Shown one piece after another: positions 37,915-48,857 of a stretch of 64,000 nucleotides of DNA. Numbering within the stretch: position 1 is the first letter of the stretch; every line of letters starts with the position of its first letter. The stretch covers positions 62,001 through 126,000 of the forward strand of contig JARUXA010000002.1 in assembly GCA_030433805.1 (NCBI GenBank), read 5' to 3'. This stretch comes from Sphingomonas sp. PsM26. Lineage in GTDB: Bacteria; Pseudomonadota; Alphaproteobacteria; Sphingomonadales; Sphingomonadaceae. The notes below the pieces were generated by a model. That model had not been told where the DNA came from. It made no database searches and saw only the letters and a list, made by a program, of their open reading frames with translations. Made by a program: the position numbers and the translations under genes.

Positions 37915-39855
37915 TCAGTGCGCGATCAGCCCCGGAGCGTCCTTCACGAAGCGGTCGAGCACACCATCGGCGACCTTGATCGGGCCGTCGAAGCGCGTTG
38001 CGCCCGGGATGCTCTGCACCGCCGCCGCTTGCGCGGCCAACCGGCCGGCGTCGGTGAAATAGCGCGTCGCGGCATTGCTGCCGTGCTCTGCCGCATCGAG
38101 GCCCGCCGCGGTGAGTTGCAATGCTCGCCCCCACAATTGTAGTGCATCCAGCCACGGTCGCGCCTGCTCGGCAAAGGCCGGATCGACCGTGCCCGATCGG
38201 ATGATGTCGGGAGCGTTGGCCAGCGTGTCCGCCTGCGCGCGCAAGTCCGCGATCGCCGCGCTGCGTTTGGCCGCGTCGCCGTCGGCCAGCGCCTCCCGGA
38301 CGGCATCCAGCGACGCCTTCAACCGCGGTGCCTGTTCCTGCCACGGCTGGCTGCCGAAGGTCGGTGCCATGTGTTGGGTGTCGAAGAAGGTGAGCAACGC
38401 AGCCTCGGCGCGGGCATCGCCGCCGGCCAGTTCCTGGGCAGAGAAATGCCACGTCCGCTCGGCGTCATAGCCCCGATCGTTCCATCCAAACGCCGCGACT
38501 CCCGTCACCGCGACCCGGCTAGGCGCTTCCTGGTTCATCGGGTTGGACAGGATGCCGGTCAGTTCGCCAGACAGGCCCGCCTCACGCCGCGCATAGGGCG
38601 CCATCAACAGGCGGCCGGTCGTCTGCCCGTAATCGTTGACCGGGTAATTGTCCCACAGCAGCGTCTTGCGGCCGAACGCCTTGGTCGCGGTGCGCGCATC
38701 CGGGATCGAGATCGCGGGCGGAACCACGTCGGTGCCGGTCCATTGTACGACGACGCGCGGGTCGAGTTCCTTGCGGAGCGCCGCCTTGTACGGGGTCTCC
38801 TTTGCGTCGTAATATTCGGTCGGGACCATGATCAGCGGGCGCGATGCCGGATCGGTTGCGACGAGCTGCGCCTGGACCGTGTTGAGCAATCGCGCTTGCG
38901 CGATCCCTGCGGCTTCCGCGCCCGAGGGACCGAAGGCAGTCGCGTCGCGGGGGCAATTCCACTTCTTATATTCGATGTCGTCGAGCGCGACGTAGAAACT
39001 GTGGACGCCGATCGTCCGCAGCGCGGCAAACTTGCGTTCGAGCGCCTGCGCATCGGCGGGATCGGAGAAACACACCGTCGGGCCGGGAGAAATGGCATAG
39101 ACGAAATCGACGTGGTTGCGCCGCGCGGTCGCGACCAGCGCGCCGAGCGACGCCAATGTCGCGGCGGGATACGCCTCGCGCCAGCGATCCCGCGCGAAGG
39201 GGTCGTCTTTCGGGCTGTAGACATAGGTGTTCGCCTTGACCGTGGCGAGGAAATCGAGATGTTTGGTGCGGTCCACCATCGACCAGGGCTTGCCGTAGAA
39301 ACCTTCGATCGTGCCGCGGATCGGCATGGCGGGATGATCCTGGATCACCATTGCCGGGAATACGGCGCGTTTCGCGAGTTGCCGGAAGGTCTGGACCGCA
39401 TGGAACAGGCCATCGGCGTCGTGACCCGCAAGCGTGATGATCCCGCCACCATCGATCGGGGTGCTGGCGATCGTATAGCCTTCGACGTGATCGTCGACCA
39501 CCGTGGCGCTGCGGGCGAGCGTGGTACGGATCAGCGGTGCGGACCCGGCGCCGATCAGGATATGCGTTCCCTCGGGATGCGATGGCAACCGTTTCGCGGT
39601 GGTGACCTTGACGACATCTGAGGCGAGCAGGATGTCCCGGGTGAGCGCGATCGTGGCGGCGTCCGTGCCGGGGGCCGCTATCAGCACGACGGTCTTGCCC
39701 AGGGGAAAGCTGCCGTTGCCGAGAGTGATCGACGTCGGCGCAGGAAAGATCGCCGGCAAAGTCGGGGGTGCGCCGTTCGATGCCGCCACGGCGGGGGCCG
39801 TCATCAGCGTTGCCGCCACAAGGGTGAGCGTTCCGAACTTGTCCGTACGTCGCAT
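37915..39855 (-). CDS. GH84 beta-N-acetylglucosaminidase (O-GlcNAcase-like)
   Basis: A 646-residue secreted glycosidase: signal peptide to about residue 25, a GH20b-like domain (30-165), then the GH84 barrel opening with RGTIEGFYGKPWSMVDR. The catalytic Asp292-Asp293 pair lies in YVALDDIEYKK, with WDNYPVND and FGWNDRGYD as further active-site segments. A helical C-terminus follows. The family removes terminal beta-GlcNAc by substrate-assisted catalysis. In a free-living sphingomonad it probably acts on chitin fragments, peptidoglycan-like or host glycans. The ATG has GGGGAAA upstream. Confidence 0.93.
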   Translation of the reverse strand: MRRTDKFGTLTLVAATLMTAPAVAASNGAPPTLPAIFPAPTSITLGNGSFPLGKTVVLIAAPGTDAATIALTRDILLASDVVKVTTAKRLPSHPEGTHILIGAGSAPLIRTTLARSATVVDDHVEGYTIASTPIDGGGIITLAGHDADGLFHAVQTFRQLAKRAVFPAMVIQDHPAMPIRGTIEGFYGKPWSMVDRTKHLDFLATVKANTYVYSPKDDPFARDRWREAYPAATLASLGALVATARRNHVDFVYAISPGPTVCFSDPADAQALERKFAALRTIGVHSFYVALDDIEYKKWNCPRDATAFGPSGAEAAGIAQARLLNTVQAQLVATDPASRPLIMVPTEYYDAKETPYKAALRKELDPRVVVQWTGTDVVPPAISIPDARTATKAFGRKTLLWDNYPVNDYGQTTGRLLMAPYARREAGLSGELTGILSNPMNQEAPSRVAVTGVAAFGWNDRGYDAERTWHFSAQELAGGDARAEAALLTFFDTQHMAPTFGSQPWQEQAPRLKASLDAVREALADGDAAKRSAAIADLRAQADTLANAPDIIRSGTVDPAFAEQARPWLDALQLWGRALQLTAAGLDAAEHGSNAATRYFTDAGRLAAQAAAVQSIPGATRFDGPIKVADGVLDRFVKDAPGLIAH

Positions 39856-40068
39856 CGCTGTTTCCCCGGTATTGTTGTGGTATTGCCATCGAGCCTATCG
39901 CTAGCAGCGGCACGGAGCAAGCCACGGCGTGGACGCAACCGCGGCGATAGTGCCAAACTAAGCCCAATTCGCATTGCCGGCCTGACGCGGGCGAACCCTG
40001 TCGAACGTCATCATTGTCCACGTCTGCGGCACAATGCCGCCGTATTCCCGCGTCAAAATCGCGTGACG

Positions 40069-40097
40069 ATTGATGGTGACGGCGTTAGCCCCATATA
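40069..40097 (+). promoter_or_regulatory. Sigma-32 (RpoH)-like heat-shock promoter of lon
   Basis: CCCCATATA at 40089-40097 matches the sigma-32 minus-10 element (CCCCATNT), with ATTGATG 13 bp upstream as a weaker minus-35, 42 bp before the lon ATG. Lon is a classical heat-shock gene. Confidence 0.55.
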
Positions 40098-40138
40098 AAG
40101 GAAGAACGCGCTTTGAGTGGCGCGACCCCGGAGTATCC

Positions 40139-42568
<2,430 letters not shown>

Positions 42569-42655
42569 TGTACGCGCCGTCTACGGCGAGGTCTTGCGGT
42601 GTGTCCTGATTGTCGCATTCGCTCCTACGTCGGTCGCACGGCCTTGCTTTTTGTT

Positions 42656-42685
42656 TTGACAGCCCCCCCCGGACCCGCCTTTATG
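42656..42685 (+). promoter_or_regulatory. Possible sigma-70 promoter of the HU gene
   Basis: A consensus TTGACA at 42656-42661 is followed 17-18 bp later by CTTTATG, about 60 bp before the HU start codon. The spacer is a run of eight C. Confidence 0.4.
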
Positions 42686-42743
42686 CGCCCGCGGCCCTCG
42701 GGCTGGGAATCATTTTTCTAATTGTAACGGGGGTTTGGTCGCG

Positions 42744-43016
42744 ATGAACAAACAGGAATTGATCACAACGGTAGCCGATACGTCGGGGCTGACGAAGGGC
42801 GATGCGAGCAAGGCGGTCGAAGCCGTGTTCGATGCGGTCTCGGCAGCGCTCAAGGCTGGCGATGAAGTGCGTCTGGTCGGGTTCGGAACGTTCTCGGTCA
42901 GCAAGCGCAAGGCATCGACCGGACGCAACCCGCGGACCGGCGAACCGATGACGATCAAGGCTTCGTCGCAGCCGAAGTTCAAGGCTGGCAAGGGTCTGAA
43001 GGACTCGGTCAACTGA
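42744..43016 (+). CDS. hup: HU family DNA-binding protein
   Basis: A 90-residue histone-like protein that bends and compacts DNA as a dimer. MNKQELITTVADTSGLTK forms the helical base, VRLVGFGTFSVSKRKAS the beta-sheet, and GRNPRTGEPMTI the DNA-intercalating arm with its Pro. It follows lon, the same order as in many proteobacteria (lon-hupB), with a separate promoter in the 175-bp gap. The ATG at 42744 is preferred over a GTG 9 bp upstream. Confidence 0.96.
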   Translation: MNKQELITTVADTSGLTKGDASKAVEAVFDAVSAALKAGDEVRLVGFGTFSVSKRKASTGRNPRTGEPMTIKASSQPKFKAGKGLKDSVN

Positions 43017-43143
43017 GATCCTGCGAATTTCCTGGCCGCAACGCTTGCAAAGCGCGGTTCGCCCGGATTAAGGACTGATCCAACGGGGCGGCCGCCGGCT
43101 GCTTCGATCCGTTTAGCCGATCGCGACAGCGACACTGGCGACG

Positions 43144-43218
43144 GGCGCGTAGCTCAGTGGTAGAGCACACCCTTCACACGGGTGGGGTCGCAGGTTCAAT
43201 CCCTGCCGCGCCCACCAA
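43144..43218 (+). tRNA. tRNA-Val (anticodon CAC)
   Basis: A full cloverleaf: acceptor GGGCGCG/CGCGCCC, D stem GCTC/GAGC, anticodon stem CACCC/GGGTG with loop TTCACAC, T arm GCAGG-TTCAATC-CCTGC, and encoded CCA at 43216-43218. The anticodon at 43176-43178 is CAC, reading GTG codons. Confidence 0.97.
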
Positions 43219-43223
43219 TAGAA

Positions 43224-43258
43224 AAGGCCTCCAACTCGGCGAGTTGGGGGCCTTTTTC
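43224..43258 (+). terminator. Rho-independent terminator of tRNA-Val
   Basis: GGCCTCCAACTC and GAGTTGGGGGCC form a G:C-rich stem with a GGC loop, followed by TTTTT and preceded by AAAA. It begins 6 bp after the tRNA end. Confidence 0.9.
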
Positions 43259-43356
43259 GTTTGTTGCACCGGGTAGCGAAGGACAGCTTCAAACAGCCTG
43301 CGAAGCGCTCGGGTCGTACGTCCTTCGCATCGGCCGGGCGGCGTGGCGCACCGGCA

Positions 43357-43385
43357 GTGTCACGCTGCTGTCATGGCCGTGTCAC
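43357..43385 (+). promoter_or_regulatory. PHO box: three 11-bp-spaced PhoB half-sites
   Basis: GTGTCAC at 43357, CTGTCAT at 43368 and GTGTCAC at 43379 are direct repeats spaced exactly 11 bp, the helical phasing of PhoB sites (consensus CTGTCAT-N4-CTGTCAT). A fourth, poorer CTGACCC sits at the next 11-bp step. The site is 134 bp before the ATG of the beta-helix lipoprotein. I cannot place a convincing minus-10 downstream, and no coding gene is seen in 43259-43518. Confidence 0.7.
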
Positions 43386-43518
43386 GGAACTGACCCGGAA
43401 AACACATCAAGTCGTCATGTCCCATCCGTAACGGCAGCGGCAGCAGGGTCGATAAGGGGGTTCCGAATCGATCAGGGCAAACATGCCCGCGCGCAACGAT
43501 CACATTCGGGAGTGACCC

Positions 43519-45135
43519 ATGGCCAGCTTCAACCGTTTCAGCACCGTTCTCATGGTGACCACCGCCGCCGTCGCGCTGGGCGCCTGTAGCGGAGCAAACG
43601 ATGTTGCTTCGCCGGGTGCAGGTACTGTGGTCATCACGCCCGCACCGACGCCGACCCCCACGCCAACCCCGACCCCGACGCCGACCCCAGCCATCACCGC
43701 AGCGCAGTTCGCCGCGGTCACTGCGGTCAACGGCATCTCGATCACCGCCGACGAGCAGCTCGCGCTCGTCAACGCCGGGACCAACAACAACGTCAGTGGC
43801 ACCAACATGCTGAACGGCGTATACCCGACGACCGCCGCTTCGCTGACGACGGCGCTCGACCCGTCAACGATCAACAGCTTCTTCACCAGCACCAACTATG
43901 TCGGCGCGCTCAATGGCCCGACCGATACGGCGTTCCAGGGCTGGACCTGCAACTCGACATCGGCGGAATTCGGCGGCGCTGGCGCCCGTTGCACCGCGGT
44001 TCCGGCGGTCGGCACCGGCGGCACAGCGGCGGCTTGCCCGACCGGCACGACCGATGACGGCCTCGTCCAGACGTTCCGCGCCTGCCGCCTGCCATCGGTC
44101 ATCAGCGGCACGCTAAACCTGCCGAAGATCGCGGGCGTCTTCTATCGCCTGCGCGGTCAGACCGAAGTCGGCACCGACGTCGGCACGACCGGCGCGGACA
44201 ATGGCGCGGTGCTCAACATCGAGGCGGGCGTCGTGATCGCGGCGGATTCGACCGAGACGACCAACGACTTGCTGCTGGTCAACCGTGGTTCCAAGATCAA
44301 CGCGGTCGGCACGGTCGCCAACCCGATCATCTTCACTTCGCAGCAGAACCTCACCACCAACGGCGTCAGCGATGCGACGCAAGGGCAGTGGGGCGGCGTG
44401 ATCATTCTCGGCCGCGCGCCGGTCGGCGTGTGCGCCACCGGCACGGGTCCGAACAATGCGGATGGCACCAGCACGACCTGCCAGCAGGCGATCGAAGGCG
44501 TTACCGGGCGCTTCTATGGTGGCCCGACCAAGGCCGACAGCAGCGGCAACTTCCAGTACGTCCAGATCCGCTACAGCGGCATCGCGATCAGCGACGGCAA
44601 CGAACTGCAGGGCCTGACGCTCGGCGGCACCGGGTCGGGCACGACGATCGACCACGTCCAGAGCCACAATTCGGCGGATGACGGCGTCGAGATCTTCGGC
44701 GGCATGACCAACATGAAGTATATGGTGATGACCGGTGCCGACGATGACGGCTTCGACATCGACAACGGCTTCCGCGGGTTCATCCAGTTCATGATCACCG
44801 CGCAGCGGACGATCGGGGCGACCGCCGACTCCTTCTCGACCGAGATTGACTCGAACAATGCGGAAGACCTGCTGCCGCGCACCTTCGGCCGCTACGCCAA
44901 CTTCACCTTCCTCCAGACTGCGCTCGCCCCGGCAGCGATCCGTCTGCGCGGTGGTGCGGACATGACCTTCGTCAACGGCGTGGTGAAGACCCCGGCGACC
45001 GTCGCGTGCATCAACCTGATCGCGGGCGAGCAGACCGCGGGCGGTCGCACGACGATCCGTCCGGCCGACGCAGCGCTGCAGGATGTCGGGCCGCCGGTGT
45101 TCAACTCGATCTACTTCTCCTGCCAGGGCCGCTGA
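43519..45135 (+). CDS. Beta-helix-like outer-membrane lipoprotein paired with a TonB receptor
   Basis: A 538-residue lipoprotein with lipobox LGAC (Cys23), a (Pro-Thr)n stalk at about residues 42-57, then a Gly/Asn/Thr-rich domain. Right-handed beta-helix features include GNFQYVQIRYSGIAI, NELQGLTLGGTGSGTTIDHV and SADDGVEIFGGMTNMKYMVM. Six Cys occur in the middle region. The stalk suggests surface display, perhaps through the type II system encoded downstream. It precedes a TonB receptor and lies behind a PHO box, so it may capture a phosphorus-containing ligand; that is inference. GGGAG lies before the ATG. Confidence 0.8.
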   Translation: MASFNRFSTVLMVTTAAVALGACSGANDVASPGAGTVVITPAPTPTPTPTPTPTPTPAITAAQFAAVTAVNGISITADEQLALVNAGTNNNVSGTNMLNGVYPTTAASLTTALDPSTINSFFTSTNYVGALNGPTDTAFQGWTCNSTSAEFGGAGARCTAVPAVGTGGTAAACPTGTTDDGLVQTFRACRLPSVISGTLNLPKIAGVFYRLRGQTEVGTDVGTTGADNGAVLNIEAGVVIAADSTETTNDLLLVNRGSKINAVGTVANPIIFTSQQNLTTNGVSDATQGQWGGVIILGRAPVGVCATGTGPNNADGTSTTCQQAIEGVTGRFYGGPTKADSSGNFQYVQIRYSGIAISDGNELQGLTLGGTGSGTTIDHVQSHNSADDGVEIFGGMTNMKYMVMTGADDDGFDIDNGFRGFIQFMITAQRTIGATADSFSTEIDSNNAEDLLPRTFGRYANFTFLQTALAPAAIRLRGGADMTFVNGVVKTPATVACINLIAGEQTAGGRTTIRPADAALQDVGPPVFNSIYFSCQGR

Positions 45136-45163
45136 GCCTCAGCCCCGGACCATCGCGCAGTTG

Positions 45164-45198
45164 ATGCCGGGGCGGCCGCTTAAGCGCCGCCCCGGCAT
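45164..45198 (+). terminator. Long hairpin between lipoprotein and receptor genes
   Basis: ATGCCGGGGCGG pairs with CCGCCCCGGCAT (12 bp plus inner pairs, CTTAAG in the loop), followed by only TTTG. It may act as a partial terminator or mRNA stabiliser, giving more lipoprotein than receptor from one transcript. Confidence 0.6.
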
Positions 45199-45231
45199 TT
45201 GCCTATGACATATCGATCGGGAATACAGGCC

Positions 45232-48021
45232 ATGCAGAAGCGCCTCGCCTTCGGGACACTCCTTCTTCTTACTTCCACGTTGGTGTCGCCCGCGGCGCTC
45301 GCGCAGACCGCTCCGGCCCCCGCCGCGACCACGCCGCCACCCGCCGCTGCACCTTCGGCGCAAAGCGCGGGTGATCCGGTGGCCACCCCCGCCGCCGAAC
45401 AGGCGGGTGACCCCGAACAGCAGGTCGAAGTCTCGGCACCCGGCATGGACAGCAGCCAGGGCGCGGACATCGTAGTCGTCGGGCGCAACATTCCCAACGT
45501 CATCCGCTCGACCCCGCAGATCGTCTCGGTCCTGTCGGGCGCGGACATCGCGCGGACCGGCGAGGGCGACATTGCGGGCGCGCTCGCGCACGTCGCTGGC
45601 CTCAGCGTCGTCGGCGGCGGGTTCGTCTATGTGCGCGGCCTTGGCGACCGCTATTCGTCGTCGATGCTCAACGGCTCGCCCTTGCCGAGCCCCGAGCCGC
45701 TGCGGCGCTCGGTCCCGCTCGACATCTTCCCGACGACGATCGTCGGGTCGGCGCTGGTGCAGAAGACCTATTCGGTCAATTATCCGGGTGAGTTCGGCGG
45801 CGGCGTCATCAACCTGACGACCAAGGCGATCCCAAAGAAGGACTTCATCTCGTTCGGCGGATCGATCGCGGCGGATACGGTGACGACCAGCGAGCTTGGC
45901 TATACCTATGCGGGCGGGCGCGCCGATTGGACCGGCTATGACGACGGCACGCGCACTGTTCCCGACTTCATCAAGAATGCACCCGGCGGCACCGGCATCA
46001 TCCCAAGCGACCAGATCGCGCAGCTGACCAATGCGCGCACGACGCTGCTCCAGCGCAACAACAGCCTGCCCGCCAATTTCTCGGGCGAGATCAACGGCGG
46101 CAAGGTGATCGACCTCGGCGCGGACCGGATCGGCGTGATCGCCTCGGTCAGCGCGAGCAACACCTTCCGCACGCGCCTGACGCAGCAGCAGGATTCGGTC
46201 TCGCCCGACGGCACGCTGCGCAACGATTACAACACTTTGCTGACCGACAACCGGATCGTCGCGAATGCGCTGCTCGGGCTCGGTTATGAGTTCGGCCCGA
46301 ACACGATCCGTGCGACCGGCGTCTATATCCACGATACGCTCAAGCAGGGGCGTGGATCGACAGCGATCGTCTACAACAATTCCAGCGGCCGCCGTTTCCA
46401 GCAGAACACCAACTGGTTCGAACGCCAGCTGATCGAAGGCCAGATGGTCGGCGAGTTCAAGGTGACCGACGCGCTGCATGTCGACGTGCGCGGTGCTTAT
46501 GCCAATTCGAAGCGCGACGCGCCGTATGAGCGGCAGTTCGACTATCTCTGCTCGAACGTGACGACGACCGGCTTGCCGATCAAGGAGACGCAGCAGAACG
46601 GCATCGGCGGAGAGCGGTGCGATGGCGCGTATCAGGCGACGCGGCGCTTCTCGCCCTTCGCCTCGATCATCTTCAGCGAACTCGACGAAGATCTGTACAG
46701 CGCGCAGGGCGACCTGACCTACAAGCTCGACCTCGGGCGGCCGGTCACCCTGTCGACGGGCTATTATTATTCGGGGACCGACCGCACCTCGACTCGTTTG
46801 CAGTTCAATTACCAGACCGCGGACGGCGGCGGCACCGCACCGGCCTATCCGTGGAACCTGCTGCGGCCGGATTATCTGGTCGGGGTGGATTCGATCGCTG
46901 CGAACAATCTGCAACTCCAGTTCGGTACGCCGCTGGGCGCCTATGCCTATGACGCTTCGCTGGATATCCATGCGGGCTATGGCCAGATCGAAGCCGAAGT
47001 CCTCGATGGCGTGCGCGGTACGATCGGCGTGCGCTACGAGACCGCGGACGAGCGCGTCACGCCGGTTGCTTCGGCCACGACGCGGCTCAACAACGATTAT
47101 TTCCTGCCAGCGCTCACGCTGACGTGGAATTTCCGCAACAACATGCAGCTGCGCGCGAGCGGCTCCAAGACGATCTCGCGTCCGCAGTTCCGCGAACTGG
47201 CACCACAGCAGTTCCGCGATCCGGAGTCGGATCGCCTGTTTTTCGGTAACCCGCTGCTGCGCGATTCCGAGCTGTACAATTACGAAGGCCGCTTCGAATG
47301 GTTCTTCGCACGCGACCAGCGCTTCACGCTCGGTGGTTTCTACAAACTGATCAAGAACCCGGTCGAGCAAGTCGGTTTCTACACCGGTGCGGATGACCGG
47401 TTGCAGACCGGCTTCACCAACCTGCCCAAGGCGACGCTGTACGGGGCCGAGGTCGAGCTCCAGAAGTATTTCCCGCTCGATTTCCTCGACAGCAGCTTCT
47501 TCACGACGCGGCGGGCGCTGTTCATCGCGAATTACACGTATTCCAAGTCGAAGATCAAAGCGGACACCAGTTGCGTGCCCAACGTGCTCAACCAGACGCT
47601 CGGCGGGTGTGGCGCCGGTTTCGGCCCGGCCAATCTGCAATTCCGCGACGGTGCTCCGCTGACCGGGCAGTCCGAACATCTGGTCAACGTACAGGTCGGC
47701 CTGGAGGACAAGGCGTCGCTGTCGCAGATCACCTTGTTGTTCAACTACGCCAGCGACCGCGTGACCAATCGTGGCCCGTCCAACCTGAGCGGGACCGGCT
47801 TCCAGCCCGACATCATCGAGAAGCCGGGTATCCGGCTCGATCTGGTCGCGCGGCAGGGGTTCAAGGTGGCTGGCGGGCAATGGGAGCTGAAGGCCGAAGC
47901 GCGAAACCTGACGGGGACGCGCTATCAGGAAGGCCAGACGTTCAGCAACGGCAACCAGGTGTTCGTCAACCGCTACCGTCTGGGCCGCATCCTGTCGCTC
48001 GGCCTCAGCACGACGTTCTGA
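45232..48021 (+). CDS. TonB-dependent receptor, partner of the beta-helix lipoprotein
   Basis: A 929-residue outer-membrane receptor: signal peptide ending at PAALAQ, an Ala/Pro-rich linker, a TonB-box-like DIVVVGRNI, then a plug with TPQIVSVLSGADIARTGEGD and the subfamily signature VRGLGDRYSSSMLNG. The barrel ends in RLGRILSLGLSTTF with C-terminal Phe, as outer-membrane proteins do. It shares orientation with the lipoprotein gene 96 bp upstream and probably its PHO-box promoter. Receptors with the RGLGDRYSS plug often sit with a lipoprotein of this type in sphingomonads and Caulobacter relatives. The ligand is unknown. Confidence 0.93.
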   Translation: MQKRLAFGTLLLLTSTLVSPAALAQTAPAPAATTPPPAAAPSAQSAGDPVATPAAEQAGDPEQQVEVSAPGMDSSQGADIVVVGRNIPNVIRSTPQIVSVLSGADIARTGEGDIAGALAHVAGLSVVGGGFVYVRGLGDRYSSSMLNGSPLPSPEPLRRSVPLDIFPTTIVGSALVQKTYSVNYPGEFGGGVINLTTKAIPKKDFISFGGSIAADTVTTSELGYTYAGGRADWTGYDDGTRTVPDFIKNAPGGTGIIPSDQIAQLTNARTTLLQRNNSLPANFSGEINGGKVIDLGADRIGVIASVSASNTFRTRLTQQQDSVSPDGTLRNDYNTLLTDNRIVANALLGLGYEFGPNTIRATGVYIHDTLKQGRGSTAIVYNNSSGRRFQQNTNWFERQLIEGQMVGEFKVTDALHVDVRGAYANSKRDAPYERQFDYLCSNVTTTGLPIKETQQNGIGGERCDGAYQATRRFSPFASIIFSELDEDLYSAQGDLTYKLDLGRPVTLSTGYYYSGTDRTSTRLQFNYQTADGGGTAPAYPWNLLRPDYLVGVDSIAANNLQLQFGTPLGAYAYDASLDIHAGYGQIEAEVLDGVRGTIGVRYETADERVTPVASATTRLNNDYFLPALTLTWNFRNNMQLRASGSKTISRPQFRELAPQQFRDPESDRLFFGNPLLRDSELYNYEGRFEWFFARDQRFTLGGFYKLIKNPVEQVGFYTGADDRLQTGFTNLPKATLYGAEVELQKYFPLDFLDSSFFTTRRALFIANYTYSKSKIKADTSCVPNVLNQTLGGCGAGFGPANLQFRDGAPLTGQSEHLVNVQVGLEDKASLSQITLLFNYASDRVTNRGPSNLSGTGFQPDIIEKPGIRLDLVARQGFKVAGGQWELKAEARNLTGTRYQEGQTFSNGNQVFVNRYRLGRILSLGLSTTF

Positions 48022-48031
48022 TGCCGTATCG

Positions 48032-48063
48032 CCTCCGCGCCCGATTGATTACCGGCGCGGAGG
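48032..48063. terminator. Hairpin between convergent receptor and oxygenase genes
   Basis: CCTCCGCGCC pairs perfectly with GGCGCGGAGG over a 12-nt loop, starting 10 bp after the receptor stop. There is no T tract; it probably serves both strands. Confidence 0.5.
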
Positions 48064-48074
48064 TGGGGCTGCGG

Positions 48075-48731
48075 TCAGCCCCACGGCCGTTCGCGAAACC
48101 ATTTGGTGATGACGTACTTCGTCCCCGCGCGGACCTTCATGCCATGATGCAGCGTCGCCGGGTTGAGCGTTCCGTCGGGGCGGCGGTTGTTCCATGCCAG
48201 CAGCTTGCCGGTCTCGGGCTGCACGATCTTGTCGATCGCCTTGAAGCGCGTCGCGCCGCCGGCCTCGGGCTCGTTGAGGTAGATCATCACGGTCCACGTC
48301 CGGTTGCCCGCGACCCCGCAATAGCGGGGATAGTCCACGCCGTCGGGCTCGAAATAGTCGGTATGCGCCTTGAACTCCTGGCCGACCGCGTAGCGTTGCC
48401 CCTGGATCGGTTCGCCGAAGACCGGATCGAGCCCGGTCAGCGCGGTGATCCGGGCGTTCAGGTCGATCGTCAGCGGATCGCGTTGGTCGAGGTCGCCGGT
48501 CTCGCTCGTCCGGAAGGCCGCGTCGCCGTTGGCATCGGACAAAGTGGAGGGCCGCCGTGTGGCATCGACCGCCGAACACAACGCCGCGCAGGTCGCCGCG
48601 TCGATGAAGTGACGCTTGATGAACAGCGTGAGTTTCGGACTCGGAACGCGCTGGACACCGGGCTGGGTGATCAAATGCGCGACCAGTGCGTCCGCAGGGT
48701 ATCCCGATCCGTAATTCAGCACATGGGTCAT
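48075..48731 (-). CDS. 2OG-Fe(II) oxygenase, prolyl 4-hydroxylase type
   Basis: A 218-residue cytoplasmic double-stranded beta-helix enzyme. Iron ligands are His123 and Asp125 (KAHTDYFEP) and distal His195/196 (ATLHHGMKV); Lys205 in GTKYVITKW binds 2-oxoglutarate. TWTVMIYLNEPEAGGATRF is typical of P4H-alpha homologues. Substrates of bacterial members include EF-Tu and small molecules. The ATG at 48731 has AGGA seven bases upstream; another ATG at 48737 is too close to that site. It is convergent with the receptor and divergent from gspC. Confidence 0.9.
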   Translation of the reverse strand: MTHVLNYGSGYPADALVAHLITQPGVQRVPSPKLTLFIKRHFIDAATCAALCSAVDATRRPSTLSDANGDAAFRTSETGDLDQRDPLTIDLNARITALTGLDPVFGEPIQGQRYAVGQEFKAHTDYFEPDGVDYPRYCGVAGNRTWTVMIYLNEPEAGGATRFKAIDKIVQPETGKLLAWNNRRPDGTLNPATLHHGMKVRAGTKYVITKWFRERPWG

Positions 48732-48857
48732 GCGCATTTCCTGCCAAATCTGCCGGGTATTTTCCAGTGTATGTCGGTGCCATATAAGGTTCACAGCGAT
48801 GACGCCGGACTGTAACACCTGTTGCCTAGCAGGGCTTTGATCGGGGAATATGTCCGC

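Noticed and set aside
43144-43218. tRNA-Val and the tRNA-His at 60446 as integration sites bounding an island around the secretion operon
   Set aside because: No partial tRNA duplication, integrase or compositional break is visible; both tRNAs have their own terminator or promoter and the enclosed genes are typical of the genus.
43643-43690. Short tandem units (CCGACGCC-like) that might suggest a repeat array or CRISPR-like structure
   Set aside because: They encode the Pro-Thr stalk of the lipoprotein in frame and have no spacer organisation.
45139-47880. 913-codon minus-strand open frame opposite the second TonB receptor
   Set aside because: Composition is low-complexity Arg/Ile/Val/Asp and it mirrors the codon pattern of the receptor; no motif or ribosome site supports it.
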